From assembly GCA_020634015.1 (NCBI GenBank), contig JACKCN010000003.1, positions 186,001-250,000 of the forward strand: a DNA stretch of 64,000 nucleotides, read 5' to 3'. Made by a program: the position numbers and the translations under genes. This DNA is from Candidatus Delongbacteria bacterium. Lineage in GTDB: Bacteria; CAIWAD01. The notes under the pieces were generated by a model, which was given only the letters and a program-made list of their open reading frames with translations, did not search any database and was not told the DNA's origin. This document shows positions 54,396-63,926 of this stretch, in pieces. Each line of letters opens with the position of its first letter. The first letter of the stretch is position 1.

Positions 54396-55457
54396 ATGAG
54401 CAGCGAGAGTGCCGGAAGTGAGACCAGGAATGAGGGGGAGGCAACGGCGCGCAAGCCGGTGATCCTCTCGGGAATCCAGCCCAGCGGATCGCTGATGCTG
54501 GGGCATTACATCGGCGCGATCCGCAACTGGAAGCTGCTGCAGGAAACCCACGATTGCTTTTTCATGCTGGTGGACATGCACGCCATCACCGTGTTCCAGA
54601 AACCGGCCGACCTGCGCAAGCGCAGTCTGGAATTGCTGGCGCTGTACATCGCCTGCGGCATCGATCCCGAACGCAGCACGCTCTTCGTGCAGAGCCATGT
54701 GCCCATGCATGCCGAGCTGGCCTGGGTGCTGACCTGTATCACGCCGCTGGGCCAGTTGCAGCGCATGACACAGTTCAAGGACAAGTCACGCAAGCACGAG
54801 AAGAATCTCAACGCGGGACTGCTGGCCTACCCCGTCCTGATGGCCGCGGACATTCTCCTGTACAACGCGGACAAGGTGCCGGTGGGCGACGACCAGAAAC
54901 AACACCTGGAACTGACACGCGATCTGGCGATTCGCTTCAACAGTCTCTACAGCGACACCTTCACTGTGCCGGAGCCCTGGATTGCGGCGCGCGCCGAAGG
55001 GGCGCGCATCATGAGCCTGCAGGATCCCACCAGCAAGATGTCCAAGTCGGACACCGACGCCGACGCCAGCCTGCTGCTGCTGGATCCACCCGCCGTGATC
55101 CGCAACAAGCTCAAGCGCGCCGTGACCGACAGCGAAACCAGCATTGGCTACGATCCCGAGAACCGGCCCGGGGTGAGCAACCTGATGACCATTCTCAAGG
55201 CGGTCACGGGCGAGTCCTTCGAGAGTCAGACCGAGCGTTTCGCGGGCAAGGGCTATGGCCCCTTCAAGGCCGAACTGGGCGAGGCCGTGGTGGCCTGGCT
55301 GGAACCGCTGCAGGCGCGCTACAAGGAGATCATTGCCGACAAGGCGGGGCTCGAGAAGGTGCTGGATGCAGGCGCCGAAAAGGCTCGCGGCGTGGCGCGT
55401 CGCACGCTGGACAAGGTGTACCGCAAAACCGGATTCCTGGCAGGGCGCCGCTACTGA
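54396..55457 (+). CDS. trpS: Tryptophanyl-tRNA synthetase
   Basis: A 353-residue class I aminoacyl-tRNA synthetase that charges tRNA-Trp. The nucleotide-binding site appears as SGIQPSGSLMLGHYIGAI (HIGH-equivalent) and KMSKS is present in DPTSKMSKSDTDAD. The tryptophan-binding VPVGDDQKQHLELTRDLA and the TrpRS YNADKVPVGDDQ region are intact. The ATG at 54396 follows CAGGAGAG; the long open frame before it is only the low-complexity tract. It has an N-terminal extension of about 22 polar residues compared with shorter homologues. Confidence 0.96.
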   Translation: MSSESAGSETRNEGEATARKPVILSGIQPSGSLMLGHYIGAIRNWKLLQETHDCFFMLVDMHAITVFQKPADLRKRSLELLALYIACGIDPERSTLFVQSHVPMHAELAWVLTCITPLGQLQRMTQFKDKSRKHEKNLNAGLLAYPVLMAADILLYNADKVPVGDDQKQHLELTRDLAIRFNSLYSDTFTVPEPWIAARAEGARIMSLQDPTSKMSKSDTDADASLLLLDPPAVIRNKLKRAVTDSETSIGYDPENRPGVSNLMTILKAVTGESFESQTERFAGKGYGPFKAELGEAVVAWLEPLQARYKEIIADKAGLEKVLDAGAEKARGVARRTLDKVYRKTGFLAGRRY

Positions 55458-55479
55458 TCGCTGCACGCGGGAGGCTGTC

Positions 55480-56610
55480 ATGGCGGACTTCGACAGTGTG
55501 GTGATCGGCGCCGGAGCCTGCGGACTGGCTTGCGCGGCCGAGCTGGCACCACACGGATCTCTGCTGCTGGTGGAGAAGGAAGCCGGCATCGGACGCGGAT
55601 CTTCAAGCCGCAATTCCGAAGTCCTGCACGCGGGCTTGTATTACCCTCCCGGAAGCCTCAAGGCGCGACTCTGTCTAGAAGGGCATCGACGCATCGCCGA
55701 ACTGGGCCGGGCCGGCACGATTCCCGTCTCCGTGTGTGGCAAGCTGGTGTTGGCACCCACGGCCGAGGACCACTCCCGCCTGCAGGCCCTGCAACGCAAC
55801 GCACTCGCCTGCGGTGTGTCCGGACTGGAATTGCTGAATGCGAACCAGGTGCAGGAACTGGAACCGGCGGTCCGTTGTCACTCAGCCCTCCTCTCCCCGA
55901 GTACCGCCATTCTCGACAGCCACGCGCTGTTGGCGCACTGGCTGCAGAGGGCGAGCCATGCCGGTGCCGAAAGTGTTTTCGGCCACGAGTTGCTGTCCGT
56001 GCGTCACACGACGCAGGAGTACGTGCTGGAACTTCGTGGTCCGGATGGCCTGACAGAGGTGAGCTCCACCCGAGTGGTCAACGCCGCCGGGCTCTACAGC
56101 GACCGGGTGGCCGCGCTGGCCGGAATGAATGTGGACCGCGAGGGACTGCGTCTGCACTGGAACCGGGGGGAGTATTTCGCCTGGAGCGGCGCGGGCGAGC
56201 GGGGCATCCGGCATCTGCTCTATCCGGTACCCGGTGGAGCGGACGGCCATCTGGGGGTGCATCTGACCCTCGATCTGGCCGGACAGGTGCGCTTCGGCCC
56301 CACGGCGTCCCCCTCAACGACTCATGAAGAAGACTATCGGCAGGACAATCGCGGCAGGGCTACGGTGCACGCATCCGTATCACGCTGGCTGCCCGAGCTG
56401 CGCGAAGATCAGCTGGAGCCCTGCCTGGTCGGCATCCGGGCCAGGCTGGCGGCTCCCGGGGAGCCGGCCCGGGACTTTCATCTCGCCGAAGAGAGCGCAC
56501 GCGGTCTGCCGGGCTGGGTCAACCTGATCGGCATCGAGAGTCCGGGGTTGACCGCCTCACCGGCAATCGCTGCTCGGGTGGCGTCGTTGCTGGGGTTCAT
56601 TCGCACGTGA
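55480..56610 (+). CDS. L-2-hydroxyglutarate oxidase-like FAD oxidoreductase
   Basis: A 376-residue flavoprotein of the DAO family. The FAD motif SVVIGAGACGLACAAELA is followed by VEKEAGIGRGSSSRNSEVLHAGLYY, the form typical of LhgO/L2HGDH-like enzymes that oxidise L-2-hydroxyglutarate to 2-oxoglutarate. RVVNAAGLYSDRVA and a closing VNLIGIESPGLTASPAIA are also present. The ATG at 55480 follows GGGAGG and is 22 nt after trpS, so the two may be cotranscribed. Confidence 0.88.
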   Translation: MADFDSVVIGAGACGLACAAELAPHGSLLLVEKEAGIGRGSSSRNSEVLHAGLYYPPGSLKARLCLEGHRRIAELGRAGTIPVSVCGKLVLAPTAEDHSRLQALQRNALACGVSGLELLNANQVQELEPAVRCHSALLSPSTAILDSHALLAHWLQRASHAGAESVFGHELLSVRHTTQEYVLELRGPDGLTEVSSTRVVNAAGLYSDRVAALAGMNVDREGLRLHWNRGEYFAWSGAGERGIRHLLYPVPGGADGHLGVHLTLDLAGQVRFGPTASPSTTHEEDYRQDNRGRATVHASVSRWLPELREDQLEPCLVGIRARLAAPGEPARDFHLAEESARGLPGWVNLIGIESPGLTASPAIAARVASLLGFIRT

Positions 56611-56684
56611 TGTTCCGGTGACATCTCCCGGGGCCCAGGATCGGACCTTCGCATCCGGATCAGCATTCAAAACAGGGGAACTCC

Positions 56685-57011
56685 ATGAGCCAGCTGGAAC
56701 CGGCCTCCGTCGTGACATTGAGCGATCTGGTGAGCATTCAGGAAGGGTCCATCGTCAGCCGCACACTGTGCAAGGCCGCTGGCGGCAACCAGAGCCTGTT
56801 CGCCTTCGCGGCCGGGCAGGGCTTGAGCGAGCACACGGCACCTTTCGACGCCACTGTCCAGGTAATCCAGGGAGAGGCTCTGGTCACGATCGATGGCAAG
56901 GAAATGACCGTGGCCGCCGGGCAACTGGTGCTGATGCCCGCCAATGTGCCCCATGCTCTCAAGGCCGAGCAGTCCTTCGTGATGCTGCTGACCATGCTCA
57001 AGCAAGGCTGA
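56685..57011 (+). CDS. Single-domain cupin protein
   Basis: A 108-residue cupin with the two sequence motifs in degenerate form: LSEHTAPFDATVQVIQGEALVTIDG and GQLVLMPANVPHALKAEQ. One likely metal ligand (the His in LSEHTAPF) and the late PHAL histidine are retained. Small cupins bind metals or small ligands; the substrate is unknown. The ATG follows AGGGGAACTCC. It is 74 nt after the flavoprotein gene. Confidence 0.88.
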   Translation: MSQLEPASVVTLSDLVSIQEGSIVSRTLCKAAGGNQSLFAFAAGQGLSEHTAPFDATVQVIQGEALVTIDGKEMTVAAGQLVLMPANVPHALKAEQSFVMLLTMLKQG

Positions 57012-57035
57012 GACGCACTCCCGGCGGAGCGTGCA

Positions 57036-59327
57036 CTATTCGATGATCTGGATGCTGCCGCCCCAGGGCTGCAGCTCCACCTCACGTGCGCCAAGTCCCA
57101 GCGGCAAGTTCACCGAACGGGTCTGCAGACTGCCACTGCGATTCAGCCAGATCAGGCTGCGACTCGGTGATCCGTCCGCGTTCTCCGCACTGCGCAGGTA
57201 GGCCACGACCTGTTCGTCGGCCAGCAGAAACTCCAGATCGCCCCGGCGAAGCTCCGGGCGTTCGCGGCGCGCACGGCAGAGCAGGGAGACCCGTTCCTTG
57301 AGTCGCGCTTCATCCTCCGAGACATCCTTGCCAAAACGCATCATCCGGCGATTGTCCGGATCACCGGCACCCGTCATGCCGATCTCGTCACCGTAATACA
57401 GAAATGGCAGGCCGGGCGAGGTCAGCATCCAGGTCAGGTACAGAGCCTGCTTGTCGTAGGTCTCGGGATGGTCCACGCGATACTCATTGTGCCAACCGGG
57501 CTCCGTCTCGCTGACCCCTTCCAGCGGCATGTCGCCATCGGCATAGACCGCATAGCGCGCCTTGTCGTGGCTGTCCATCAGCATGCCCATTCGGTTGTTC
57601 GCACCGTAGATCCGCAGATCCTGTGTCACAAGATCCGCCAGACCGCCGAAGTTCGCCTGCTCGTTCAGGAAAAGCGCGCGCGCCGGGTGGAACAGGTTGA
57701 AGTTGAACTGGGCGTCCAGCACATCGGGTCCGACATAGGACAGAATCAGCTCGTCACTGCCGAAGGTCTCGCCAATCTGGAAGATGTCGCGCCCGGAGAG
57801 GACCGGGTCCTTGCGGATCCTGCGTGTCAGTTCCTCCCAGAACTCGCGCGGTACATGTTTCACGGCATCATGCCGGAAGCCATCCAGGTCATAGGTCTTC
57901 AGCCACCAGAGCGCCGCGTCACACATCGCCTGGGTCACCTGCGGGCTGTGGGAGTAGTCGATGTCCGGCATGTAGGGTTCGAACCAGGTGGTCAGCCGAT
58001 GTTCGTCCCAGTTGCGCAGGTTCAGGGTGCCGTCGGGCAGGGCCAGCTGACTGAACCAGTCGGGATGCTGCCTGACCCAGGGGTGATCCTCGTGCACGTG
58101 ATTCGAAACGAAATCCAGCAGCACCTTGATGCCGCGCCGGTGGGCTTCGGCCACCACCTGCTTGAAGAGTTCCTCGTCGCCGAAGCGCGGTTCCAGCTTG
58201 CGGTCCGATACGGGCCAGTAGCCATGATAGCCCGTATACATCCGATGGGGCTCGGGGAACTCGCGCCAGGCGCCATCGGCAGCCAGATTCAACGGATAGA
58301 TCCAGAGAGTGTTGACTCCCAGATTGCTGAAGTAGCCCTCCTGCAGGCACTTGAGAATGCCGGCCAGATCGCCGCCCTGCCAGTTGGCGCGTTCGCTCAG
58401 TTCGGGATGGCTCACGGGCCGGTCGTTGTCGGGGTCGCCATTGCGGAAGCGGTCGGGCATCAGGGCATACACCAGACCGTCCTCCCAGACGAAGTCCCGG
58501 TCGAACCAGATGGTCTGCAGACTGGAGGCGCTGCCCGGGCCGGAGAGCGCCAGTCGCAGGATATCGGGACCCATGCGGGGCGAGGATGCGATCGTTACCC
58601 GTAGTGTATCACCCACAAAGGAAACAGCCGTCGCTTCGACTCGTCGGTTGCCATGCAGGGCGCTGACGCGCGGAGCGCTGCCCTGGCCCTCGCAGAGGAA
58701 TGACACGCATCGCCCTTCAGCAACCGCGCGCCAACCCAGACGGCGCACGTGGATCGTGGACCCCTGCGCGGCTCGCACCTTGAGCGGGCTGTTGAATCCG
58801 CCCATGCCATTGCTCACCGAGTCGGGATTGCTGGGATCCAGCAATTCCCGATCGCCGACCTTGAACAGGTATTCGTAATCCCCGGACTCCAGCGCCACAC
58901 GTGTTGAATAATGGCCCGGGGTGAGTTCTTCCAGGGTGTTTGCTCCGCGGTTCCAGCCGTTGAAACTGCCGAAGACGAACACATTCTGACCCGGCTCGCC
59001 GTCGTGGACGAAGTCCACGGGCACCCGGCCTCCACTTCGCAGCAGAACATCGCCGTCCTTTGATTCGAGCACCTGCCAGCCGAATGGTGCGTCACATGCC
59101 AGCTCGAGACTGCCGGGCGTGGCTGTCATGCTCACATGGTCCAGAGCAGGCCCCGTGGCACTCAAGGTGGACGTTGGCGACAAACCGAGGCTGGCATTGG
59201 TGAATCGGCTGGATTCGCCGGGGTTCAGCGTCAGCACGGGGGTCAGTTCCACCATGGCGGCGACAGTGCTGAGCAGGCCCAGGGCGAGCAGCAGCAGTAT
59301 GGAGACGGTGCGGGGCAGGGAACTCAT
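57036..59327 (-). CDS. Exported GH13 alpha-amylase/neopullulanase-like enzyme
   Basis: A 763-residue secreted glycosidase. A signal peptide opens the chain; an N-terminal beta domain (about residues 40-250) includes a CBM48/AMPK-GBD-like carbohydrate-binding fold (VFVFGSFNGWNRGANTL, DYEYLFKVGDRELLDPSNP). The GH13 barrel follows: DFVSNHVHEDHPW, GFRHDAVKHVP with the nucleophile Asp near residue 485, QIGETFGSDE with the acid/base Glu near 519, and MDSHDKARY. The ATG at 59327 follows TGGAGG; the longer frame is noise. It is divergent from the starch-binding protein gene, 287 nt away, which fits a starch-degrading pair. Confidence 0.9.
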   Translation of the reverse strand: MSSLPRTVSILLLLALGLLSTVAAMVELTPVLTLNPGESSRFTNASLGLSPTSTLSATGPALDHVSMTATPGSLELACDAPFGWQVLESKDGDVLLRSGGRVPVDFVHDGEPGQNVFVFGSFNGWNRGANTLEELTPGHYSTRVALESGDYEYLFKVGDRELLDPSNPDSVSNGMGGFNSPLKVRAAQGSTIHVRRLGWRAVAEGRCVSFLCEGQGSAPRVSALHGNRRVEATAVSFVGDTLRVTIASSPRMGPDILRLALSGPGSASSLQTIWFDRDFVWEDGLVYALMPDRFRNGDPDNDRPVSHPELSERANWQGGDLAGILKCLQEGYFSNLGVNTLWIYPLNLAADGAWREFPEPHRMYTGYHGYWPVSDRKLEPRFGDEELFKQVVAEAHRRGIKVLLDFVSNHVHEDHPWVRQHPDWFSQLALPDGTLNLRNWDEHRLTTWFEPYMPDIDYSHSPQVTQAMCDAALWWLKTYDLDGFRHDAVKHVPREFWEELTRRIRKDPVLSGRDIFQIGETFGSDELILSYVGPDVLDAQFNFNLFHPARALFLNEQANFGGLADLVTQDLRIYGANNRMGMLMDSHDKARYAVYADGDMPLEGVSETEPGWHNEYRVDHPETYDKQALYLTWMLTSPGLPFLYYGDEIGMTGAGDPDNRRMMRFGKDVSEDEARLKERVSLLCRARRERPELRRGDLEFLLADEQVVAYLRSAENADGSPSRSLIWLNRSGSLQTRSVNLPLGLGAREVELQPWGGSIQIIE

Positions 59328-59614
59328 TCTGCATCCTCCAGGGGAGTGGGCCGCGATCGATGGACGACACGTTGCGGGTCGCGAGCGGCTGTCCAATGTA
59401 GGAGAATCCGGTTGCTGCCGGGAATTGCATGGCAGCCTGACGTATTCCGAACACTTGACACCGGGAGCCAATGGGAACCGCATTTGTTTTTCAATGAGTT
59501 GCCGTTCGGCCCGTTTATTGCCGTCTGCGTCGCAACCTGTCCACCGCCTCGGTGGGCCCCCCGAGCCCTGAACCTGACAATCGACACAATCATCCATTTC
59601 CCCCTGGAGGAAGC

Positions 59615-60631
59615 ATGCGCATCTCTCGTCTGTTCACATCCGTGCTGGCCGTCGTTGGTCTGGCACTCAGCGCCCAGGCCGTGGTCGGCTGGGGCAATAT
59701 CCAGTGGCCGATTCCCGGTTCGACCCAGCCCTCGAACTCCGCGATCACCGTGTACAGCCAGGTCTGGAAGGGCGGCTGCACCGACATGCCCGGCGCCTGT
59801 GCCGATCTGGTGCCGACCCTGTACTACAAAATGCCCAGCGAAGGCAGCTTCAGTGCGGTGGCGATGGCCTACAATACCGACAGCGGAAGCAACGACGAGT
59901 ACATGGGGCAGATTCCGCAGACTTCTCTGGCCGAATCCCAGGTGCTGTTCTATATCGAGTACATGGATGTCAGCGACCAGTCGTTCTTCTATCCTGATGG
60001 CTACTCCGAGTTCGAACCGGCCTACTACGACATCGTCCAGGCCACATTGAATGATTTTGAGCTGACCCTCTGCGTTGACATGCATTGCACCCAAGTGGGC
60101 GATCCCGGTGTGTCCGGCTCATTCAACGGTTGGGCCTTTCTGGGTCTGAACTCCACACCGAACCCGAATGTCTGGTGCACCACGATCACCATTCCGGCAG
60201 GTTCCTCACCCACCGTATACTTCAAGTTCCGCAACCCCGGCGTCAACGACTGGGAAAACATCGGCGACCGTGTCTACACCATTGCCGATGGTGCCACCAG
60301 CGATGGCCTCGCCCTGCACTGGGACAACGTCAGCGATTGCCCCACCAGTGGCACCGAGGATCTCCCCGGCGCTTTCAACCTGAGCCCCGCCTACCCCAAT
60401 CCCTTCAACCCCAGCACCACCATCGCCTTCGCGATGGCGCACACCGCGGAAGTCCGTCTGGTCGTCAGTGACCTGGCCGGCCGCACCGTGGCGACGCTCG
60501 TTGATGGAATGGTGGCCAGTGGAGCCCATGAGGTCACCTTCGACGCCTCCAGCCTCGCCAGTGGCGTGTACGTGTACACCCTGAGCAGCGAAGGCCAGAG
60601 CCGCAGTCAGAAGATGGTCCTCCTGAAGTAG
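59615..60631 (+). CDS. Exported starch-binding (CBM20-like) protein with C-terminal sorting domain
   Basis: A 338-residue secreted protein. The signal peptide ends at AQA (about residue 22). A first beta domain (about 25-150) is followed by a CBM20-like part (ELTLCVDMHCTQVG, VSGSFNGWAFLGLN, TVYFKFRNPGVNDWENI) and the C-terminal sorting module (AYPNPFNPSTTIAFAM, LAGRTVATLVDGM, LASGVYVYTL). It has no catalytic residues, so it likely binds starch at the surface for the GH13 enzyme encoded on the other strand. The ATG follows CTGGAGGAAGC. Confidence 0.85.
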   Translation: MRISRLFTSVLAVVGLALSAQAVVGWGNIQWPIPGSTQPSNSAITVYSQVWKGGCTDMPGACADLVPTLYYKMPSEGSFSAVAMAYNTDSGSNDEYMGQIPQTSLAESQVLFYIEYMDVSDQSFFYPDGYSEFEPAYYDIVQATLNDFELTLCVDMHCTQVGDPGVSGSFNGWAFLGLNSTPNPNVWCTTITIPAGSSPTVYFKFRNPGVNDWENIGDRVYTIADGATSDGLALHWDNVSDCPTSGTEDLPGAFNLSPAYPNPFNPSTTIAFAMAHTAEVRLVVSDLAGRTVATLVDGMVASGAHEVTFDASSLASGVYVYTLSSEGQSRSQKMVLLK

Positions 60632-60652
60632 CCTTGTCACGGGAGGAGGAAC

Positions 60653-60690
60653 AAGGGGGTCCGCGCTCATGGTGCGGATCCCCTTTGTTC
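60653..60690 (+). terminator. Intrinsic terminator after the CBM20 gene
   Basis: A 12-bp stem (AAGGGGGTCCGC with GCGGATCCCCTT, one G-T pair) with a 9-nt loop and a following TTGTTC tail, 22 nt after the stop. Confidence 0.85.
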
Positions 60691-60719
60691 GTTCAGTGGT
60701 GTCGTAATTCGCATGTGCA

Positions 60720-60750
60720 AGAAAAAAGCCCGTGTGGTGAGCACGGGCTT
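60720..60750 (-). terminator. Intrinsic terminator of the YbjN gene
   Basis: A 9-bp perfect stem (AAGCCCGTG with CACGGGCTT) with a 7-nt loop. On the minus strand it is followed by a run of six T, 22 nt after the YbjN stop. With the plus-strand terminator nearby it isolates the two convergent genes. Confidence 0.85.
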
Positions 60751-60771
60751 CTGTGTGTCATGGAGTGTGGC

Positions 60772-61284
60772 TCAGTCTTCGTCGTCGCCGTCGGCTTCTT
60801 CGTCTTCGGTGCCGAAACGGTGTTCTTCATCGAGCATGGCTTCTTCGTAGGCTTCCAGCGGGCTGAGGTCGGTGTAGACCATCTTGATCAACAGGTGCAG
60901 ATGGTCGTCCAGCAGCGCCAGATTGCCCCCGATGGCGTCGTTGATCTGTTCGCGGTTGAGCGAGTGTTCGCGACACAGCAGATAGGTCTTCAGGGCCAGA
61001 CTGCCCGTGTTCAGGTCGAGCTCGAAGTCTCCGTAGCGCTGGCCCAGGTTCAGCCGGGTCACCAGTTCCATCAGCACATAGCGCTTCTCGATGGGAATCG
61101 TCAGCGGCAGGAAAGAATAGAAGGTGAAGATCTCGGCCTGCCCGTCCCAGACGGCCCGACATTGCCAGGTGCCGTTGGAGCCGTTGTAGGTGGCATCGAC
61201 GGAACCATCTTCCGGATAGAAGCGATGGTCCCAGTCCAGCTCGTTGAAATACTCGAGGATGGTTTCCATCGGATTGGCGCGCAT
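60772..61284 (-). CDS. YbjN-domain protein
   Basis: A 170-residue protein. METILEYFNELDWDHRF begins the YbjN pattern, with IPIEKRYVLMELVTRLNLGQRYGDFELD in the middle and a LHLLIKMVYTDLSPLEAYEE helix. The tail is highly acidic (EDEEADGDDED). YbjN-fold proteins act as chaperone-like or sensory factors related to type III chaperones. The ATG at 61284 has AGGAG upstream; earlier codons are not family sequence. Confidence 0.85.
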   Translation of the reverse strand: MRANPMETILEYFNELDWDHRFYPEDGSVDATYNGSNGTWQCRAVWDGQAEIFTFYSFLPLTIPIEKRYVLMELVTRLNLGQRYGDFELDLNTGSLALKTYLLCREHSLNREQINDAIGGNLALLDDHLHLLIKMVYTDLSPLEAYEEAMLDEEHRFGTEDEEADGDDED

Positions 61285-61526
61285 TGCTGCAGGCTCCTGT
61301 TGACTCCGGCCGCCACGGTTCGTTTGCTGACTGCTGGCGGTTGGGGAGTGTGGTCGACGGGGAATGTACGATGAGCGGGTGCCGGGTTCCAAATCGCTTT
61401 CGCCATCTGCCGAATCTGTCCATTACCCCCGAGCTGCGCCGCCAACCGCTTTTCCGGCAAGTCCCGGCCTTGTGCCACCGATAGAACCGGTTCGGCGTCA
61501 GGCTGTTCCAATGCCAGGGAGATTCA

Positions 61527-63473
61527 ATGCCCGCATCCTTTCCAGCTTTGCGGTCATGCGTGTCCATCGGCTCCCGGTGGCGGCTCGTTCAGGCCGGAAT
61601 CCTCCTCACCGCCTGTCTCGCGCAGGGAGCGGATCTGCGTCAGGACCTCTGTCAGCGGCAACTGGAACAGGGGCAACGCCTGTTTCACCAGCAACAGTAC
61701 AGCGAAGCGGCCGCTCAGATGCGTTCGGTGCTGCAGCGTTGTTCCGGATTGGTTGAGGCGCGCCTGCTGCTGGGGCGCTGCCTGTTGGATCTGGGCAGCG
61801 CGCAGGACGCGGCGACGGAGCTTGAACTGGCCATGGAGCTTGATCCCGCCAATGGAGAAATCGTGCGTACTCTGGCTCTGGCGCTTTCCCGGCTGGGCCG
61901 ATTCACGGAAGCGGCCGGAGTCTGCCGCCATCTCCTGGCCAACCCACGGATCTCCGCCACGGAACGGGAAGCGCTGGCCCATGCGCTGGAGGTTCATGCG
62001 GGACTGGAAGAACTGAGTCAGCGCGACCAGCCCCAGGATCATCGCTGGAATCTGGGGCCCCTGATCAATTCCAGCTTCAATGACTACATGCCCACCGTTA
62101 CCGTGGATGGGCGACGACTGTTCTTCACCAGCGACCGCCCCGGTGGAGTGGGTGATTGCCCGCCGGGACAGCGCTGCCGCGAAGATTTCTGGCAGAGTGA
62201 GTGGGGCGATGATGGATGGAAAGCCTGTCGCAATGCAGGGCCGCCATTGAATACACCGCGCTCCGAAGGGTCCGCCAGTTTCACGGCACTGGGTACGGTG
62301 CTTTACTTCACCGCGTGCGACCGCAGTGAAGGACTGGGTGATTGCGACATCTACCGCTGCAGCTCCGGAGCCGATGGCTGGGGGCCACCCCGCAATCTGG
62401 GAGCGCCCGTGAACTCCTCATTCTGGGAGAGCCAGCCGGCCATTTCCGCCGATGGCTGTCTGCTGATCTTCAGCAGTGATCGCCCGGGAGGGTTTGGACA
62501 GACCGATCTCTGGAGCAGTCGGCTTGAGAATGGCATGTGGTCCGAACCGGTGAATCTGGGCGCGGCCATCAACAGCCCGGGTCGCGACGAGACCCCATTC
62601 CTGCATGCGGGCGGCAAGACGCTCTACTATAGTAGTAGCGGAAAACCGGGCTTCGGCGACATGGACCTTTTCTGCGCCCGGGCCAGCGGCAAGGGCTGGA
62701 CGGACCCCCTGAACCTTGGGCGGCCGATCAACGGAAGCGGCCCCGATCTTGGCCTGGTGGTCCCCGGGGAAGGACGACTGGGCTACTACGCCAGCCCGGT
62801 GGCCGGTGGTGTCGAGCTCGACCTATTTGGATGCCGACTGCCCGCCGATTGTCGTCCCGAAGAAGCCTTCCTGCTGCGGGGGTGCGTTGTGGACGAGGAG
62901 AGTGGCGCCGGCCTGAAGGCGCGCGTCCGTGCCGATGGATTGCTGCAAGCGATCGAGGTGCCCATGCAATGGTCCAGCGAGCTGGGAGCATTCGGTCTGG
63001 TGCTGGCCCCGGGGCCCATTCTGGTGTCCGCATCGGCGCCGGGACACTTCTTCACCAGCCGCCTGCTCCAGCATTCGGAGAGCTGGAGTGACTCCCTGCT
63101 TCAGCTTTCCCTCAGGCCGATCCGCGTGGGAGCCCGGGCCGTGCTGGACAATCTGCTCTTCGATTTCAATCTGGCCAGCCTGAAGGATGAAAGCCGCCCG
63201 GTGCTGCAGGCGGCATTCGAGCTCCTCGAGGAGAATCCAGGCCTGGTGGTTGAACTGCAGGGGCATACCGACGCTGTGGGCAGCCCGGAGTACAATCTGG
63301 GCCTCAGCAGTCGGCGTGCGCAAAGCGTGCGGGACTGGCTGATCGCCGCCGGAACCGACCCCGAGCGCCTCCAGGCACGGGGCTATGGGGAGACGGTACC
63401 CGTGGCCGACAACGACTCCGAAGCCGGACGCCGCCTCAATCGCCGTACCGAGATCCTGGTTCTCAGCTTCTGA
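61527..63473 (+). CDS. TPR / PD40 beta-propeller / OmpA-like cell-envelope protein
   Basis: A 648-residue exported protein. A signal-like N-terminus (LVQAGILLTACLAQGAD) is followed by TPR helices (about 38-150: LFHQQQYSEAAAQMRSVL, CLLDLGSAQDAATELELA), then PD40/WD40-like propeller units with repeated LFFTSDRPGG and LIFSSDRPGG blades (about 175-420), a carboxypeptidase-like beta domain and the C-terminal OmpA domain (IRVGARAVLDNLLFDFNLASL, LQGHTDAVGSPEYNLGLSSRRAQSV). The peptidoglycan-binding residues of OmpA are in place. The same layout is common in Bacteroidetes-like envelope proteins associated with gliding or type IX secretion (PorE-like), which agrees with the sorting domains elsewhere. 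Confidence 0.85.
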   Translation: MPASFPALRSCVSIGSRWRLVQAGILLTACLAQGADLRQDLCQRQLEQGQRLFHQQQYSEAAAQMRSVLQRCSGLVEARLLLGRCLLDLGSAQDAATELELAMELDPANGEIVRTLALALSRLGRFTEAAGVCRHLLANPRISATEREALAHALEVHAGLEELSQRDQPQDHRWNLGPLINSSFNDYMPTVTVDGRRLFFTSDRPGGVGDCPPGQRCREDFWQSEWGDDGWKACRNAGPPLNTPRSEGSASFTALGTVLYFTACDRSEGLGDCDIYRCSSGADGWGPPRNLGAPVNSSFWESQPAISADGCLLIFSSDRPGGFGQTDLWSSRLENGMWSEPVNLGAAINSPGRDETPFLHAGGKTLYYSSSGKPGFGDMDLFCARASGKGWTDPLNLGRPINGSGPDLGLVVPGEGRLGYYASPVAGGVELDLFGCRLPADCRPEEAFLLRGCVVDEESGAGLKARVRADGLLQAIEVPMQWSSELGAFGLVLAPGPILVSASAPGHFFTSRLLQHSESWSDSLLQLSLRPIRVGARAVLDNLLFDFNLASLKDESRPVLQAAFELLEENPGLVVELQGHTDAVGSPEYNLGLSSRRAQSVRDWLIAAGTDPERLQARGYGETVPVADNDSEAGRRLNRRTEILVLSF

Positions 63474-63926
63474 TCCCCTGCCCGGGATGCCCCAATCCCC
63501 GACTCTCCTCCCGCGCTCTCTTCCCAAGTTCCGAACTCAGGGGAATAATTTGCCCCCGGCAGGTTCTTCTGGCAGGCATTCTTGCACCATTTATTGATCC
63601 AAGACGCAAAACAAAATATCTGTCAAACAAGCAATCGCCTCTTCTTTGGCTTGGCCCCAAGCTTGCCAAAGGAAGAACGTCGGGAGTGCGGGCAGAATTC
63701 TGCTCGATAGTTTTTGAAAGGTGCCGATAGGGTTGCCCAGACAGGAAGAGGACTCGGCGTGTTCGGCCCGCGAAAAAACGGGAAGGCTGGCGAGTCTGAT
63801 TCATGATCTCTTGGAAGCCACTCTTCTGTTCCTGGAGATACACTGGAGACGATGCCTTCGAGACCTTGCTTCTCCCGGCGAGGAAACGAAGAACGAATTC
63901 AAGGTTTAACTGCCTGCGGAGGAGAG
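63474..63926. other. Intergenic region before the last gene, with an AT-rich stretch
   Basis: The 453 nt hold no supported gene. The part around 63590-63640 is AT-rich and may hold the promoter of the downstream gene. A bulged hairpin (CTTTGGCTTGG with CCAAGCTTGCCAAAG) lies at 63644-63670. No riboswitch class was recognised in the remaining leader. Confidence 0.5.

Noticed and set aside
63463..63843. 126-codon minus-strand frame after the OmpA-like gene
   Set aside because: No domain, no ribosome-binding site and it overlaps the stop of the well-supported gene.
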